Assembly (NCBI GenBank): GCA_002439805.1
Contig: DJPQ01000054.1
Coordinates: 1 to 26,793, forward strand
Source of the DNA: Bacteroidales bacterium UBA6408
Lineage (GTDB): Bacteria; Bacteroidota; Bacteroidia; Bacteroidales; UBA932
DNA: 26,793 bases
Direction: 5' to 3'
Within the stretch, counting starts at the first letter, position 1, and every line of letters begins with the position of its first letter. The notes beneath the pieces were generated by a model that made no database searches, was not told the DNA's origin, and was given only the letters and a program-made list of their open reading frames with translations. This document shows, piece by piece, positions 1 through 9,600 of the stretch. Position numbers and translations under genes: made by a program.

Positions 1-335
1 AGCGAGAGACGGTCTCCGGACAGAGAGAAGCTGTAGCTGCCTCCCCACGGATGGTTTTCGCCGTAATTGCCGCTGAGTATGCCGTCGCTGATGGAATACT
101 TGCCGCTGAACTTGCTGTAGTGCCCGGAGCCGAGCCGCTGCCAGCACTCGAAATTCATGTCTTCAGTAAAGCTCACATAGACATCCGCAGAGCTTTCCTC
201 CGCGTCCTGACCGAAATAGCTTTCAAGCTTCCATTCCCCGATGACCGACGGGACATCAGGTTTGTTGTCCTTGGTGCACGACCATAACGCTGCTGCCGCG
301 AGGGTCAATAAGATTACTGCCTTTATTCCTTTCAT
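1..335 (-). CDS. Lipocalin-like lipoprotein, 3' end cut by window edge
   Basis: The ATG lies at 335-333 and the frame stays open for 111 codons to the window edge, so the C-terminus is missing. The N-terminus is a lipoprotein signal: MKGIKAV, a hydrophobic stretch, then a lipobox LWSC with Cys20. The mature part begins with a Lys/Asp-rich spacer and then GEWKLESYFG, followed by alternating beta segments (VYVSFTEDMNFE, YSISDGILSGNYG). That pattern resembles the small lipocalin-like lipoproteins common in Bacteroidales. The protein is probably anchored in the outer membrane; its ligand is unknown. It lies 81 bases downstream of the S8 protease gene on the same strand, with no terminator-like hairpin between them, so co-transcription is likely. 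Family assignment is by fold pattern only. Confidence 0.78.
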   Translation of the reverse strand, partial: MKGIKAVILLTLAAAALWSCTKDNKPDVPSVIGEWKLESYFGQDAEESSADVYVSFTEDMNFECWQRLGSGHYSKFSGKYSISDGILSGNYGENHPWGGSYSFSLSGDRLS

Positions 336-366
336 CTTGTTACATTCTTGAATTTTGTAAGACATC

Positions 367-406
367 CGCTTGTCAAGATTTTCGCTTGTCAAGATTTCCA
401 CTTGTC
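367..406. repeat. 16-bp tandem repeat, about 2.5 copies, between lipocalin-like gene and S8 protease gene
   Basis: Copies cgcttgtcaagatttt (367-382) and cgcttgtcaagatttc (383-398) are followed by a partial copy, cacttgtc (399-406). It fills half of the 81-base gap (336-416). Read on the minus strand it gives two TTGACA hexamers 16 bases apart, directly upstream of the lipocalin-like gene. That hexamer is not the usual Bacteroidota -33 element, so its role is unclear. Confidence 0.75.
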
Positions 407-416
407 CGGGACTGCG

Positions 417-2426
417 TCAGAACCAGCCTCCGTTGTCCGAAAGCGCAGGCCTCGAAATTATTGAAATCGTACGGGTCATCACTATTCCGCCCGGCAAACC
501 GTTCTCCCCGTCAGGAAGCGTCGAGCCGGCGACGGCGTGGACGGTAATTCGGGCGCATCCCGACTTGGTAGGATAAATGCGCAGCTTCCCGTAGGCCATC
601 TTAGGAGTTTCGGCGAGACCGAGAGCCTCGCTGTCCTCAGTCGAAACCTCGACGGCTCCGTCCGGATAGTAGAGATCCGGGGCTCCGCCGCCGAAATACT
701 CAGAGATGTCAATCCTCTGGGATTTCCCCGTCTCCGCCATCACCGACGGAACCCCGTCCATCTGCATATAGAGCCTCCAGACATCGGTCACGCCGCTTCC
801 CATCTGCCCCTTATAGGGATTGAGCATAATGTTGCCGATGGATGTCCCGACAAGGGACTTCTTGACCCCGTTCAGACGGTTGTCAATCCGCGACGCGGAC
901 GACAGCAGGATGGACTTGAACTCGTCATTGGTGTAGTGCAGACCCTGCTTCAGCGCGTATGAAAGCCCGAGCGCAGCCACTCCGCTGACATGAGGACAGG
1001 CCATTGACGTTCCCTGCATATAGCCATAATTCGCTGCGGATTTGTCCCCTGTCGGCCTTCCGTTCTCGTCCCAGAGGACTATGGATTCCGTGGGCATCGT
1101 GGAAAGGATGCCGCCCTTCATGTCATCGGTCTTTCCGCCCGCATAGTAGTCGCCTCCGGGAGCGGAGATGTTGCACCCGTAGCCGTAGTTGGTGTAATAC
1201 CCCGGAAGGCCGTCGGCCCCAACGGCGCAGACGCTTATGCAGTCATTGAGCGCGGCCGGATAACCCGACATGGCCTTACCGTCATTTCCGGATGCGAATA
1301 TGGCGACTCCGCCGTCCAGTGCCGAGCAGTTCGACTTTGCAAGGAAATAGCGTATTGCATCTATTTCCGCCCGATAGCCGTAACGGGCATATTCGGCTTC
1401 GCTCTTCACAGAACCGGACGTGATTCCGAACGAGCACTGCGCGATGCACGCCCCGTTGTCCGCCGCATACTCAAAGGCATTCACGACGCCGCTGACGGTG
1501 CTCTTTCCTTGGTTGAATATCTGGCAGGACATAATCTTAACTCCATCTCCGCGCCCGCTGCCGCCGGCGACGCCGCAGACACCGACTCCATTGTTATTGA
1601 CCGCAGCAACGGTTCCGGCCACGTGAGTTCCGTGTCCGCTGTTCCCGTCGCTTTTCCAGTCGAGGTTCGGAGTTCCATCGACGAAATTATAGCCGTGGAT
1701 GTCGTCCCTGTAGCCGTTCCTGTCGTCGTCCGTTCCGTTGCCGGCAATCTCTCCGGGATTCGTCCAGATGTTTGCGGCAAGGTCGGGATGGTCGCACTGC
1801 ACGGCCTCGTCGATGACGGCGACCACAACCTCCGGATTTCCGGCACAAAGACTCCACGCACGCGAGACATTGATGTCCGCCCCGACCCTTGCAGTCGGGC
1901 ACCAGCCCTTGTCCCCGGTGTTCTCAAAGCCCCACTGGTCCACACGGTAGGGGTCATTGAAGCCTGCGGCGGCAATCGCCCTCGTCGCGGGACCGGGTTC
2001 GTAAGGCCATGACCGCCAGTCAGAACAACGCTCCACCGAAGCGTTGAACTCGACGCTCGAAACGCAGGCGAGAGAAGCCAGCGCCGCAGCCCCTGCCTCG
2101 ACATCATAGTCCTCCGCGAACTCCACAGCAAGCCAGCGGTCAAGCCCCAATCGCCTCTTGAGTTCAACATCCCCTGTTTCCATATTAAACAGCGGCGTCA
2201 CGTGCAACACTCCGGAGACCGCCCCGGCCGCCGCAATTACGGCCTCGACGTCGTCAGACGCATAGACCATAAGCACGGTTCCGCTCTGTGAGGAAGCGAC
2301 GTTGCATATTTTCTGTACACCGGCAATGTCCTCCGCATCATCGGATGGCAGCCCTGCCATGTCCGAGCAGCCGACGGCAAGCAGAGCGGCCGACAGCATA
2401 AAAGTCAATGTACCAATTCTTTTCAT
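417..2426 (-). CDS. S8 (subtilisin-like) serine protease lipoprotein
   Basis: This 669-residue protein is a predicted surface or periplasmic lipoprotein protease. The signal peptide MKRIGTLTFMLSAALLAVGC has its lipobox Cys at 20. An N-terminal prodomain-like region covers roughly residues 40-135. The catalytic domain (about 190-530) has a complete triad: Asp206 in VVVAVIDEAVQ, His265 in GHGTHVAGT and Ser474 in GTSMACPHVSG, with the oxyanion Asn in FASGND. A beta-rich Ig-like region follows (about 555-640, IDISEYF). There is no T9SS sorting domain, unlike the paralogue at 19075-21852, which shares VAAVNNNG.GVCGVAGG and MSCQIF. The frame can be extended to a TTG at 2432, but ATG 2426 gives the normal signal peptide. 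A terminator lies just upstream, so it forms a separate unit from the SusC/D operon. Confidence 0.93.
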   Translation of the reverse strand: MKRIGTLTFMLSAALLAVGCSDMAGLPSDDAEDIAGVQKICNVASSQSGTVLMVYASDDVEAVIAAAGAVSGVLHVTPLFNMETGDVELKRRLGLDRWLAVEFAEDYDVEAGAAALASLACVSSVEFNASVERCSDWRSWPYEPGPATRAIAAAGFNDPYRVDQWGFENTGDKGWCPTARVGADINVSRAWSLCAGNPEVVVAVIDEAVQCDHPDLAANIWTNPGEIAGNGTDDDRNGYRDDIHGYNFVDGTPNLDWKSDGNSGHGTHVAGTVAAVNNNGVGVCGVAGGSGRGDGVKIMSCQIFNQGKSTVSGVVNAFEYAADNGACIAQCSFGITSGSVKSEAEYARYGYRAEIDAIRYFLAKSNCSALDGGVAIFASGNDGKAMSGYPAALNDCISVCAVGADGLPGYYTNYGYGCNISAPGGDYYAGGKTDDMKGGILSTMPTESIVLWDENGRPTGDKSAANYGYMQGTSMACPHVSGVAALGLSYALKQGLHYTNDEFKSILLSSASRIDNRLNGVKKSLVGTSIGNIMLNPYKGQMGSGVTDVWRLYMQMDGVPSVMAETGKSQRIDISEYFGGGAPDLYYPDGAVEVSTEDSEALGLAETPKMAYGKLRIYPTKSGCARITVHAVAGSTLPDGENGLPGGIVMTRTISIISRPALSDNGGWF

Positions 2427-2429
2427 CAG

Positions 2430-2461
2430 CAAAACTACACTAAGCCTTTTATTATCTCAAA
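2430..2461 (-). promoter_or_regulatory. Candidate Bacteroidota promoter for the S8 protease, almost abutting its ATG
   Basis: On the minus strand there is TTTG (2461-2458), exactly 20 bases, then TAGTTTTG (2437-2430). This matches the -33 TTTG / -7 TAnnTTTG consensus with ideal spacing. The -33 element overlaps the T-run of the upstream terminator. Only three bases separate the -7 box from the ATG at 2426, so the predicted transcript would begin at or very near the start codon. Either the mRNA is leaderless or the true start is further in. The motif match is direct; activity is inferred. Confidence 0.5.
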
Positions 2462-2491
2462 AAGGACAGGCGAGACACACCCGCCTGTCCT
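2459..2491 (-). terminator. Rho-independent terminator of the left SusC/D operon
   Basis: A perfect 10-bp stem (AGGACAGGCG at 2463-2472 pairing with CGCCTGTCCT at 2482-2491) with a 9-base loop is followed, on the minus strand, by five T residues (2463-2459). It lies 24 bases past the stop codon of the 822-residue lipoprotein. It separates the SusC-SusD-lipoprotein unit from the S8 protease gene. There is no T-run on the other strand, so it acts in one direction only. Confidence 0.85.
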
Positions 2492-2515
2492 GAACATATC
2501 CCGGTTCAAAGATAG

Positions 2516-4984
2516 CTATTTTTCAACAATCTTCAATCCGTTAATCCGGTGACCGTTCTTTTCTGCCTTGACCGCCTGCCGAGACGAAACAGAGAAATCA
2601 GCCGCCGTGACGGTTCGCTCGCCGACAAAACCCTGCTCAATGCCATAGAGTTTCACCTTAACCTTAGCCGCGTCGATGATTGAACGGATGTGCCCGCGCC
2701 TTGTCTCCACACAGTTGAACGGAAGTGCCTGAGCCATCTCGCTCACCGCATGGAGCTCGCTCATTCCGGAGACAGCCTTGGAAGTAGGCGCAACCCCATT
2801 GTCATCCTTGCCTTCCGCGACGAAGAGAAGGTCGGAATACCATGCCAACGACCCGAGCGCGTTCTTATATTCCGCATCTCCGAATGCGACTGCGGCAATG
2901 CCCGTAAACTCAAGTTTGGCCTGCTGAACATAAGCCGGAGAAGGTACAATCGCAATATACCCGTCAGCAACAAATCCGCCCCAGAGGAGATAGTCATATC
3001 CACCGGTGTAAGGCTGCTTGTCCGTGGCAATGTACGGCATAGTCCAGTAAGAACCGTAAGCGCCCCAGTCCTGTGAAAGGCTATAGAGTATGCCGTCATA
3101 GCATTCCCAAACCATCGTGTCATCGAAATCAATCGGCTCGCCGCCTTCCTCATCCGGCTCAGTCAGGACATTGAAAATGCCCTTGATGTCAACATATTCG
3201 GTCACGATACCATCCTCATCCGGCTCGCTGTCAGGCTTGCTGCTGTCAGAAATCGTAACCTTAGAGATATATTCACGGATCCCGAGCTTTCCGAACTTAT
3301 TGACCGCGTAGAAATTATATTTCCCGAAATATCCGTCCGACTTCGCCGGGACAAGTTTCTCATCGACATCATCGAAAGAATAGTCTTCATAAATCGGGAG
3401 CGGGTCGCCGGTCGTCGTCACGGATGATTCGCTGACAATGACATTCGACTCATATCCGTTTGAGGCATATACAACGAGCTGATACTCAGTGCCTGGAAGG
3501 AGCGAAGGCACAATGCCGACATACCCGGTTCCATTGATTGCCTTTAGAACATCCTTATCGACAGAAGCTGCGGAAACAACATTCTTTACGACTGCACTCA
3601 TGTTGCCAACGATGTCCATTTTCTTCGCCGCGACAATCTTCACATCAGTCAGGTCCTTGCCATAGACATAGAACTCGATGGTGTTGTCGGTAGAATATCC
3701 CTTCGGGACATATTTCTCCGCAGAACCGACGCCGCAGCTCAGCACGACAGGAACAGTCTCGCCCTTGGCGATGTAGGAGAATGTCTCTGCGACACTCTTG
3801 CTCGGATTGCCGTCCTTGTCGAAAGATACTGCGATGATGGTGTAGTAGCCGGTCGCCATGCCGCTCACTGTTATTGACGGATTCTGAAGATCGACAGTCT
3901 TGGCATTCGCATCGCTCTCAAGAGCAGTCCTGTTCTCATAGATTTCGCCGTCGTCGAGCTTTCCGTCATAAATCTGATAGACAGCCTTGGTGACGTCGGC
4001 TCCGAGAACAAAGTCGATAGGCTGGTCACCGTCCTCGGCATCTCCGAGTTCAATGGCTATGCTGTAGTCCTTAAGAACCGCACCCGGAAGAACGAACGCG
4101 AACTTCCCGGCTGTGTTACCGTAATAAGTTCCCTCGGAAGGCAACACCACATAACACCCCTTTTGAGGAAATGTTATCACCCCGTCCTCAAGGGTTCCGT
4201 ACTCGTCCCTGGCGGAAGCTATGGACATCACTCCATAACCGAAGTCTATGCCGATGGATTGGCTCGGAATCGAAATCTTGGCAGGATCGCTGGCATCGAT
4301 ATAGGTCCAGGTTCCGGCCGGGCAGCCTTCCTCCTCCTTATGGGGAGCATAATCCGGGTCAATAATGTCGAGGTAGTCAACGCTATAGACATCCAGCAGA
4401 CGATAGTAGCCTTTCTTGTCGGCTCTCTCATATACCTCAACCTTGTCATTGAAAACATACTCCAGAGAGAAAAGACCGGCAATGAAATCATCCCGCCATG
4501 AGCCATATTTCTCCCCGTTGGCGCCGAGCACCCTCTCCCACTTCACGCGGGAAACGGTAAAGTCAATTGAAACAGGGTTCACGCCGTACGAGCTGACATA
4601 TTTCCTGTCAGTCAGGGAAATGGTGCAGGCGTATTCCTTGCCCAGTTCGGCCTTTGGGAATGAAACCTTGAAAGTGGTCTCCGTCTGTCCGTCAACAAAC
4701 TCAATCTTACCGAGGGTGAATATGTCTTCACTGGCCGTAACCGTAACGGGAACGGTTATGTCGCCGTCCTCAACGGCCCTGGCAGCCTTGAATTCGAGTT
4801 CCGTAGCCTCATCGGGGTCAAGGCTTATCGTTCCGCCCTGTCCTGACGGAAAATAAACTCCGAAGCAGTCCTTCTCATCCGCCTCTCCGGGAACATATTC
4901 CTCCTTGTTGCAGGACACGAGGGTAAGCCCCAGCCCGACGGCGGCAATCAGTAAATATTTTGCCTTGTTCATAATTCTCTTCAT
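2516..4984 (-). CDS. Large surface lipoprotein downstream of SusD (Calx-beta-like and FN3-like domains)
   Basis: This 822-residue lipoprotein has its lipobox (TLVSC) at Cys25. ATG 4984 is used; ATG 4972 (MNKAKYLL) is an alternative and would also give a good signal peptide. Residues of about 35-150 form a beta-rich Calx-beta/DUF1735-like module (VYFPSGQGG, then DITVPVTVTAS and ITFTVSR-like strands). A lipocalin-like middle follows, then at least two fibronectin-III-like segments ending in SESSVTTT (about 370-540). The C-terminal third is not recognised. Third position in a SusC-SusD operon, 18 bases after susD, is where SusE/SusF-type surface glycan- or peptide-binding lipoproteins sit, so a substrate-binding role at the cell surface is inferred. 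No catalytic motif was seen. The right-hand operon has two shorter lipoproteins in the equivalent place. Confidence 0.85.
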   Translation of the reverse strand: MKRIMNKAKYLLIAAVGLGLTLVSCNKEEYVPGEADEKDCFGVYFPSGQGGTISLDPDEATELEFKAARAVEDGDITVPVTVTASEDIFTLGKIEFVDGQTETTFKVSFPKAELGKEYACTISLTDRKYVSSYGVNPVSIDFTVSRVKWERVLGANGEKYGSWRDDFIAGLFSLEYVFNDKVEVYERADKKGYYRLLDVYSVDYLDIIDPDYAPHKEEEGCPAGTWTYIDASDPAKISIPSQSIGIDFGYGVMSIASARDEYGTLEDGVITFPQKGCYVVLPSEGTYYGNTAGKFAFVLPGAVLKDYSIAIELGDAEDGDQPIDFVLGADVTKAVYQIYDGKLDDGEIYENRTALESDANAKTVDLQNPSITVSGMATGYYTIIAVSFDKDGNPSKSVAETFSYIAKGETVPVVLSCGVGSAEKYVPKGYSTDNTIEFYVYGKDLTDVKIVAAKKMDIVGNMSAVVKNVVSAASVDKDVLKAINGTGYVGIVPSLLPGTEYQLVVYASNGYESNVIVSESSVTTTGDPLPIYEDYSFDDVDEKLVPAKSDGYFGKYNFYAVNKFGKLGIREYISKVTISDSSKPDSEPDEDGIVTEYVDIKGIFNVLTEPDEEGGEPIDFDDTMVWECYDGILYSLSQDWGAYGSYWTMPYIATDKQPYTGGYDYLLWGGFVADGYIAIVPSPAYVQQAKLEFTGIAAVAFGDAEYKNALGSLAWYSDLLFVAEGKDDNGVAPTSKAVSGMSELHAVSEMAQALPFNCVETRRGHIRSIIDAAKVKVKLYGIEQGFVGERTVTAADFSVSSRQAVKAEKNGHRINGLKIVEK

Positions 4985-5002
4985 TTAAATGTAAAACAGC
5001 TG

Positions 5003-6673
5003 CTACTCCCACAATGGAATCACCTGAGACGGGTCTGGGTTGTTCAGTTCCGGGGTTATGCCCGTGTTGGCCTGGAACTCGCCGCGTGTGATGACTATGT
5101 TCCACTCAGGAGAACGCCCGGAGGTGTTGAACCTCATAGTAGCCGGGAAATTTGTTCCCGTATATCCCCTCGTGATGCCCTGGTTCAGACGCTTGTAGTC
5201 AAAGATCAGCACGCCCTCTCCCCAGAACTCGGCCCGCTTCTGAAGGAGCATCTCCTTGAGGAACGCCTTTTCGGTAGCGGCGGAACTCTCGTAGGAACCG
5301 TCCGTGATGCGATGGCTCATGAAATCCGTAAGAGCCTCATTGGCCGCAGTAAGGTTATGCTGACGGGCGAGAGCCTCCATCTTGATGAAATACATCTCCT
5401 CCACCCTCATCATAGGGTAGTCGCCCACACCGCCGGTGACATAGTTGTCAATCTCGCCGTACTTTGCGCGGAACTTGATGTTGGCATAGCTCTTTATTCG
5501 CTTATAGAACGCGGCAATCTGATCGGAACTGCCGGCAAGTTTGTAGTCATAGTACTCCGACTTCTTCGGATCTATGAACGAGTGCTTGCGGAAGTCACTG
5601 TCCGAGATGCTGTCGTACAGGGACTTGCCGGCTCCGAACTGGGCGTAGTAGCCATAGCCCCATGTGGCCTCGCTTGAAATCCAGGCATTGAAGGAGGTGA
5701 GGTTTCCGACAGACTCGCTCACGACAGGGATACCCCAAATCCATGAGTTCTGTGAAGACGCGGAGTTGAAGCCGTTTGCGGAATCTTCCCACTCATTCTG
5801 TGTGAGAGGGGTCTTGCCGCTCTTCGCAATAGCCTTCTCGGCATAGTCCTGAGCCTTCTTGAAGGCATCATTGTCAAATTCGGTGTCGGAGACATAGCCG
5901 AGTTCCAGCCATGTCCTCGCAAGGAGTCCATCGACCATCGCGGCGCCGGGTTCAAGGGCGGAGCCTTCATATCCGTCGATGTACTTCTCCGCCTTCTCAA
6001 GGTCGCTGAGTATGAAATCGTACATTTCCTTTCTCGGCACACGCTTGTTATTCATGGCCTCCTTTTCGGTGGTCTTCTCAGTCACGATAGGAACAGTGAG
6101 CCCATAGACACCCTCGGGAACAGTGTAGTTCTTGTAGTTGGCCTCCTTGACCGGCTTTGCCTCATAGAGACGCGCGAGGTCGAGATAGAAAGACGCCCTG
6201 TAGGCATATGCCTGTCCGAGTGAAACCAGTGTCGAGGCGTCAAGCTTCTCCGGGTCGTCGATGGAGGCGATGATGTTGTTCGCCGCAAAAATCCATGAAT
6301 AGTAGGCATCCCAGTAGTAGGAGCACATCCAGTAGTCCGAACCCTGATATTTGTTGGAAAGCCAATAGGTGAACCACCATGAAGACGAACCGCAATAGAT
6401 GAAGTCTTCAAGCATACACTCCGTAAGCATGTGAACCGTCGGCATTCCGAAGTCTATATGCGTGCCGTAAAGACTGTAGTAGCCGGCCGCATTGTGCCTG
6501 TGAAGCGAGGCCGTGAGCGCCCCGAGCTTAACCGCAAGAGGGTCGTCGCTCTTCTGAATCTGGTCATCGGTGACGGTGCTCCCGGCCGGGAACGTCTCCT
6601 TGATGCATGAAGACGCTGACAGGGCAAGTGCCACGATAACAAATAATCCGAATATATTCCTTTTCATTGTCAT
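5003..6673 (-). CDS. SusD/RagB-family outer-membrane lipoprotein (left operon)
   Basis: SusD-family proteins are the surface lids of SusC transporters and bind the substrate. This 556-residue example has lipobox Cys23 (LSASSC). Starts at 6673 (MTMKRN) and 6667 (MKRN) are both possible; the second gives the more usual signal peptide. The helical TPR-like scaffold is visible: LGQAYAYRASFYLDLARLYE (about 152-171), YDFILSDLEKAEKYI, and VDGLLARTWLELG. The C-terminal family segment includes MRVEEMYFIKMEALAR and LLQKRAEFWGEGVLIFDYKR. The region after the signal is rich in Trp and Tyr, as expected of a ligand face. It starts 6 bases after the susC stop, so the two are translated from one message and form one transporter complex. 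Confidence 0.95.
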   Translation of the reverse strand: MTMKRNIFGLFVIVALALSASSCIKETFPAGSTVTDDQIQKSDDPLAVKLGALTASLHRHNAAGYYSLYGTHIDFGMPTVHMLTECMLEDFIYCGSSSWWFTYWLSNKYQGSDYWMCSYYWDAYYSWIFAANNIIASIDDPEKLDASTLVSLGQAYAYRASFYLDLARLYEAKPVKEANYKNYTVPEGVYGLTVPIVTEKTTEKEAMNNKRVPRKEMYDFILSDLEKAEKYIDGYEGSALEPGAAMVDGLLARTWLELGYVSDTEFDNDAFKKAQDYAEKAIAKSGKTPLTQNEWEDSANGFNSASSQNSWIWGIPVVSESVGNLTSFNAWISSEATWGYGYYAQFGAGKSLYDSISDSDFRKHSFIDPKKSEYYDYKLAGSSDQIAAFYKRIKSYANIKFRAKYGEIDNYVTGGVGDYPMMRVEEMYFIKMEALARQHNLTAANEALTDFMSHRITDGSYESSAATEKAFLKEMLLQKRAEFWGEGVLIFDYKRLNQGITRGYTGTNFPATMRFNTSGRSPEWNIVITRGEFQANTGITPELNNPDPSQVIPLWE

Positions 6674-6679
6674 TGTCTT

Positions 6680-9600
6680 TTAGAATGTGATGTTTATACC
6701 GCCGGAAAGCGTCCTTACCGGAGAGTTGACCGAGTCGTTGGTGCTTCCGCTGAAACTGTATCGAGGGTCAAGTCCCTGCCTGTATGAACAGTACCAGATG
6801 TTGTCACAGGTGAGGTAGAAACGGAGCTTGCTGACCTTTATCTTCTGCGTAATCTTCGACGGCAGGGTGTAGCCAATCTGAGCATTCTGGAAGTTCAGAT
6901 AACTTGCCGGAACAAGGAAACGGTCTGATGAGGACGAGTTGTACTGGTCGCCGAGCTGGAATCTCGGAATGTCCGTGTCCGTATTCTCCGGAGTCCATGC
7001 CTTGAGGATGTCCTTGTGGAAGTTTCCACCTGTGTTGTCGGCTACAGGACTGGCCATAAGGGAGGCATATCCGGAATCATAGGTAAGGCCGCCGAGGGAA
7101 TATGTGAACGACACGGAAATGTCAACCCCAAAGAACTCGAAGCTTGTTCCGAAGCCGCCGTAGAGCTTCGGAGTAGGGTCGTCGCAGAGATAATCCGTCG
7201 CCTGAGAATACACGTTCGTAGTCTCACGTCCCGTCACGTTGCCCTGCTCGTCCTTGACGTCCTTGTACCAAAGAGGCTCGCCCGTGGCCTTGTCAACGCC
7301 TGCGTATTTCGGCATATAGAAGGTGTAGAGAGGCAGTCCCTCGCCGATGAACTTGTTGCCGTTGGCATATCCGCTGAAGCCCTCGATTGTACGGGTCTTC
7401 TTCTCGTCGGGGATGTACGTCACCTTGTTAGTGTAGTGAGTGGCGTTCGCATACACATCCCACCGGAAGTTCTTGGTCTGGACAGGGGTTCCGTAGAGCG
7501 AAATCTCGATGCCCTGATTTCTCATGTCACCGACATTGTCGTAGTATCCGCCGTATCCGAGGGACGCCGGGACGGTGAAGTAGTAGAGCATATCGGATGT
7601 CTTCCTGTAGAAATACTCGACGGTTCCGGAAAGGCGGTTGCCGAAGAACTCGAAATCAACGCCGGTGTTGAAGTTGGTGTTAGTCTCCCAAGTGATGTCC
7701 TTAGTTCCCTTGGTGCCGAAAATCGTCGCGATTCCGTTGTTGTTGTCGTTCACGATAGAGTATGTATCGACATAGAGATAATTGCCGATGTTGTCGTTAC
7801 CCTGCGAGCCGATGGAAGCCTTAAGTTTGAGCATATCCACCCAAGAAGCATGGAACCAGGACTCGTGGTTGATGAGCCACGCCGCGCTGGCTGACCAGAA
7901 GTTACCCCAGCGGTAGTCCGGATGAAACCTTGACGATGCGTCGCGGCGATATGATGCGCTCGCGAAGACCCTGTTGGCATAATCGTACTGTGCGCGGACG
8001 AAATAGCCTTCATTCATATATGTGCTGCGTGATGAAGCGGCTGCCTTTGAATCCACGACGGCTCCGTTGAGCTCGTCGTTCGACATGTCGAATACATTTG
8101 ACTTAGACGCAGAAAGGGAATAGCCGTTCTGCACAAAATTCTCATGTCCGAGGAGCACGTTCACATTATGGTCTCCGAACGCCCTGTTCCAGGAGAGCAG
8201 CTGCTGGAGGTTGTAGTAGAGCGTGCGGTCGTGAGACTTGTCTGTATATCCGCCGTCCTCAGCGAACTGGCCATAATATTTGTTGGCCATATTCGTAGCC
8301 CTGACTTCCTGAAGTCCGAAACCTCCGTTGAGAGAGAACTTGAAATCCTTGAGGAATGTGATGTCAGCAAATGCGGTTCCGTTCACTGCGTTGCCCTCGG
8401 AGTATGCCCTGTCGAGTTTGAGGGCCGCGAGAGCGTTGGAGCCGTTGAATGTCGGACGGGTAAGACCGGCGTTCATACCGTTACCGTAGTCGTACATCTT
8501 GTGGCCGTACGAGTCGTACATAATCTGCTTGTTGGCGTCCCTCACATACAGCGGGTAGATAGGAGCCACGGCCGTGGCATTCGCGAACACGTTTCCGGTG
8601 CTGGACTCGCCCTCGTCGGAATTGGCATTTGTGTAGTTGAACTTGGTATATGCGGCGTTTCCTCCGACTTTCAGCCATTTCTTCGCCTGATAGTCAGCCT
8701 TGAGACGCGCGGTGTATCTCGTCATGTGCGCACTGTCTATGATACCATAATTCTTGAGGTAGCCGGCTGACGCGAGAATCGAGGCCTTGCCGGTGGTTCC
8801 GGACACGCTGATGTTGTATTCCTGCCTCAGAGAAGAGTGGTAGGCCGAGTCCATCCAGTTGTCCGGCTGCAGCCAATAGTCCGTGCCGTCGTAGTTCACG
8901 AGACGGCCGAGAGTCGCGTTAGGGTTGACCTTTCCGTTCGTCCCGATAAATGACTGCCCTTCAGGAACGGTATAGACCATATATTCAAGCCCCCCGTCAC
9001 CCTGAGCGCCGGTCAATACGGAATTAGCCTTCAGCCATGCGTCACTCGCGCTCGAACCGGCGGACACATAGCTGTTGTAAAGAGCCGCATAGTGCGTCTC
9101 GTAATACTGTGCAGGGTCGGTGATGTAGTCGTAGTATTTAAGGGCCTTGGTATTCCATCCCCACTTTGCGTCAATGTTCACCACAGCCTCCCCGGCCTTT
9201 GCCTTCTTGGTCGTAATCATGATGACGCCGTTGGCTCCGCGTGCGCCATAGAGGGCATTGGAAGCCGCGTCCTTCAGGACGGTCATAGTCTCAATGTCGG
9301 CCGAGTTAATGTTGTTAAGGTCCCCCGAATACGGCACTCCATCAACGACGAAGAGCGGCGAAGAACCGGCGCTAATTGAAGAAGTTCCTCGGATTCGTAT
9401 GCTCGGAGAGGTTCCGAGAGTTCCGGACGAGGTGGTCATCTGCACGCCGGCGACGACTCCTTCGAGTGCGCGGGTAGCGTCCGACGACTGCACCTTGGCG
9501 ATGTCGGATGACTTCACGACCGTGGCCGAACCGGTGAATGACTCCTTTGTCGATGTACCGAACGCGACGACGATGGTCTCGTCGAGGGCGGTGGCGTCAA

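Noticed and set aside
7016..7894. 292-codon open frame on the plus strand within the left susC
   Set aside because: Antisense shadow of a well-supported SusC frame, with no recognisable domain.
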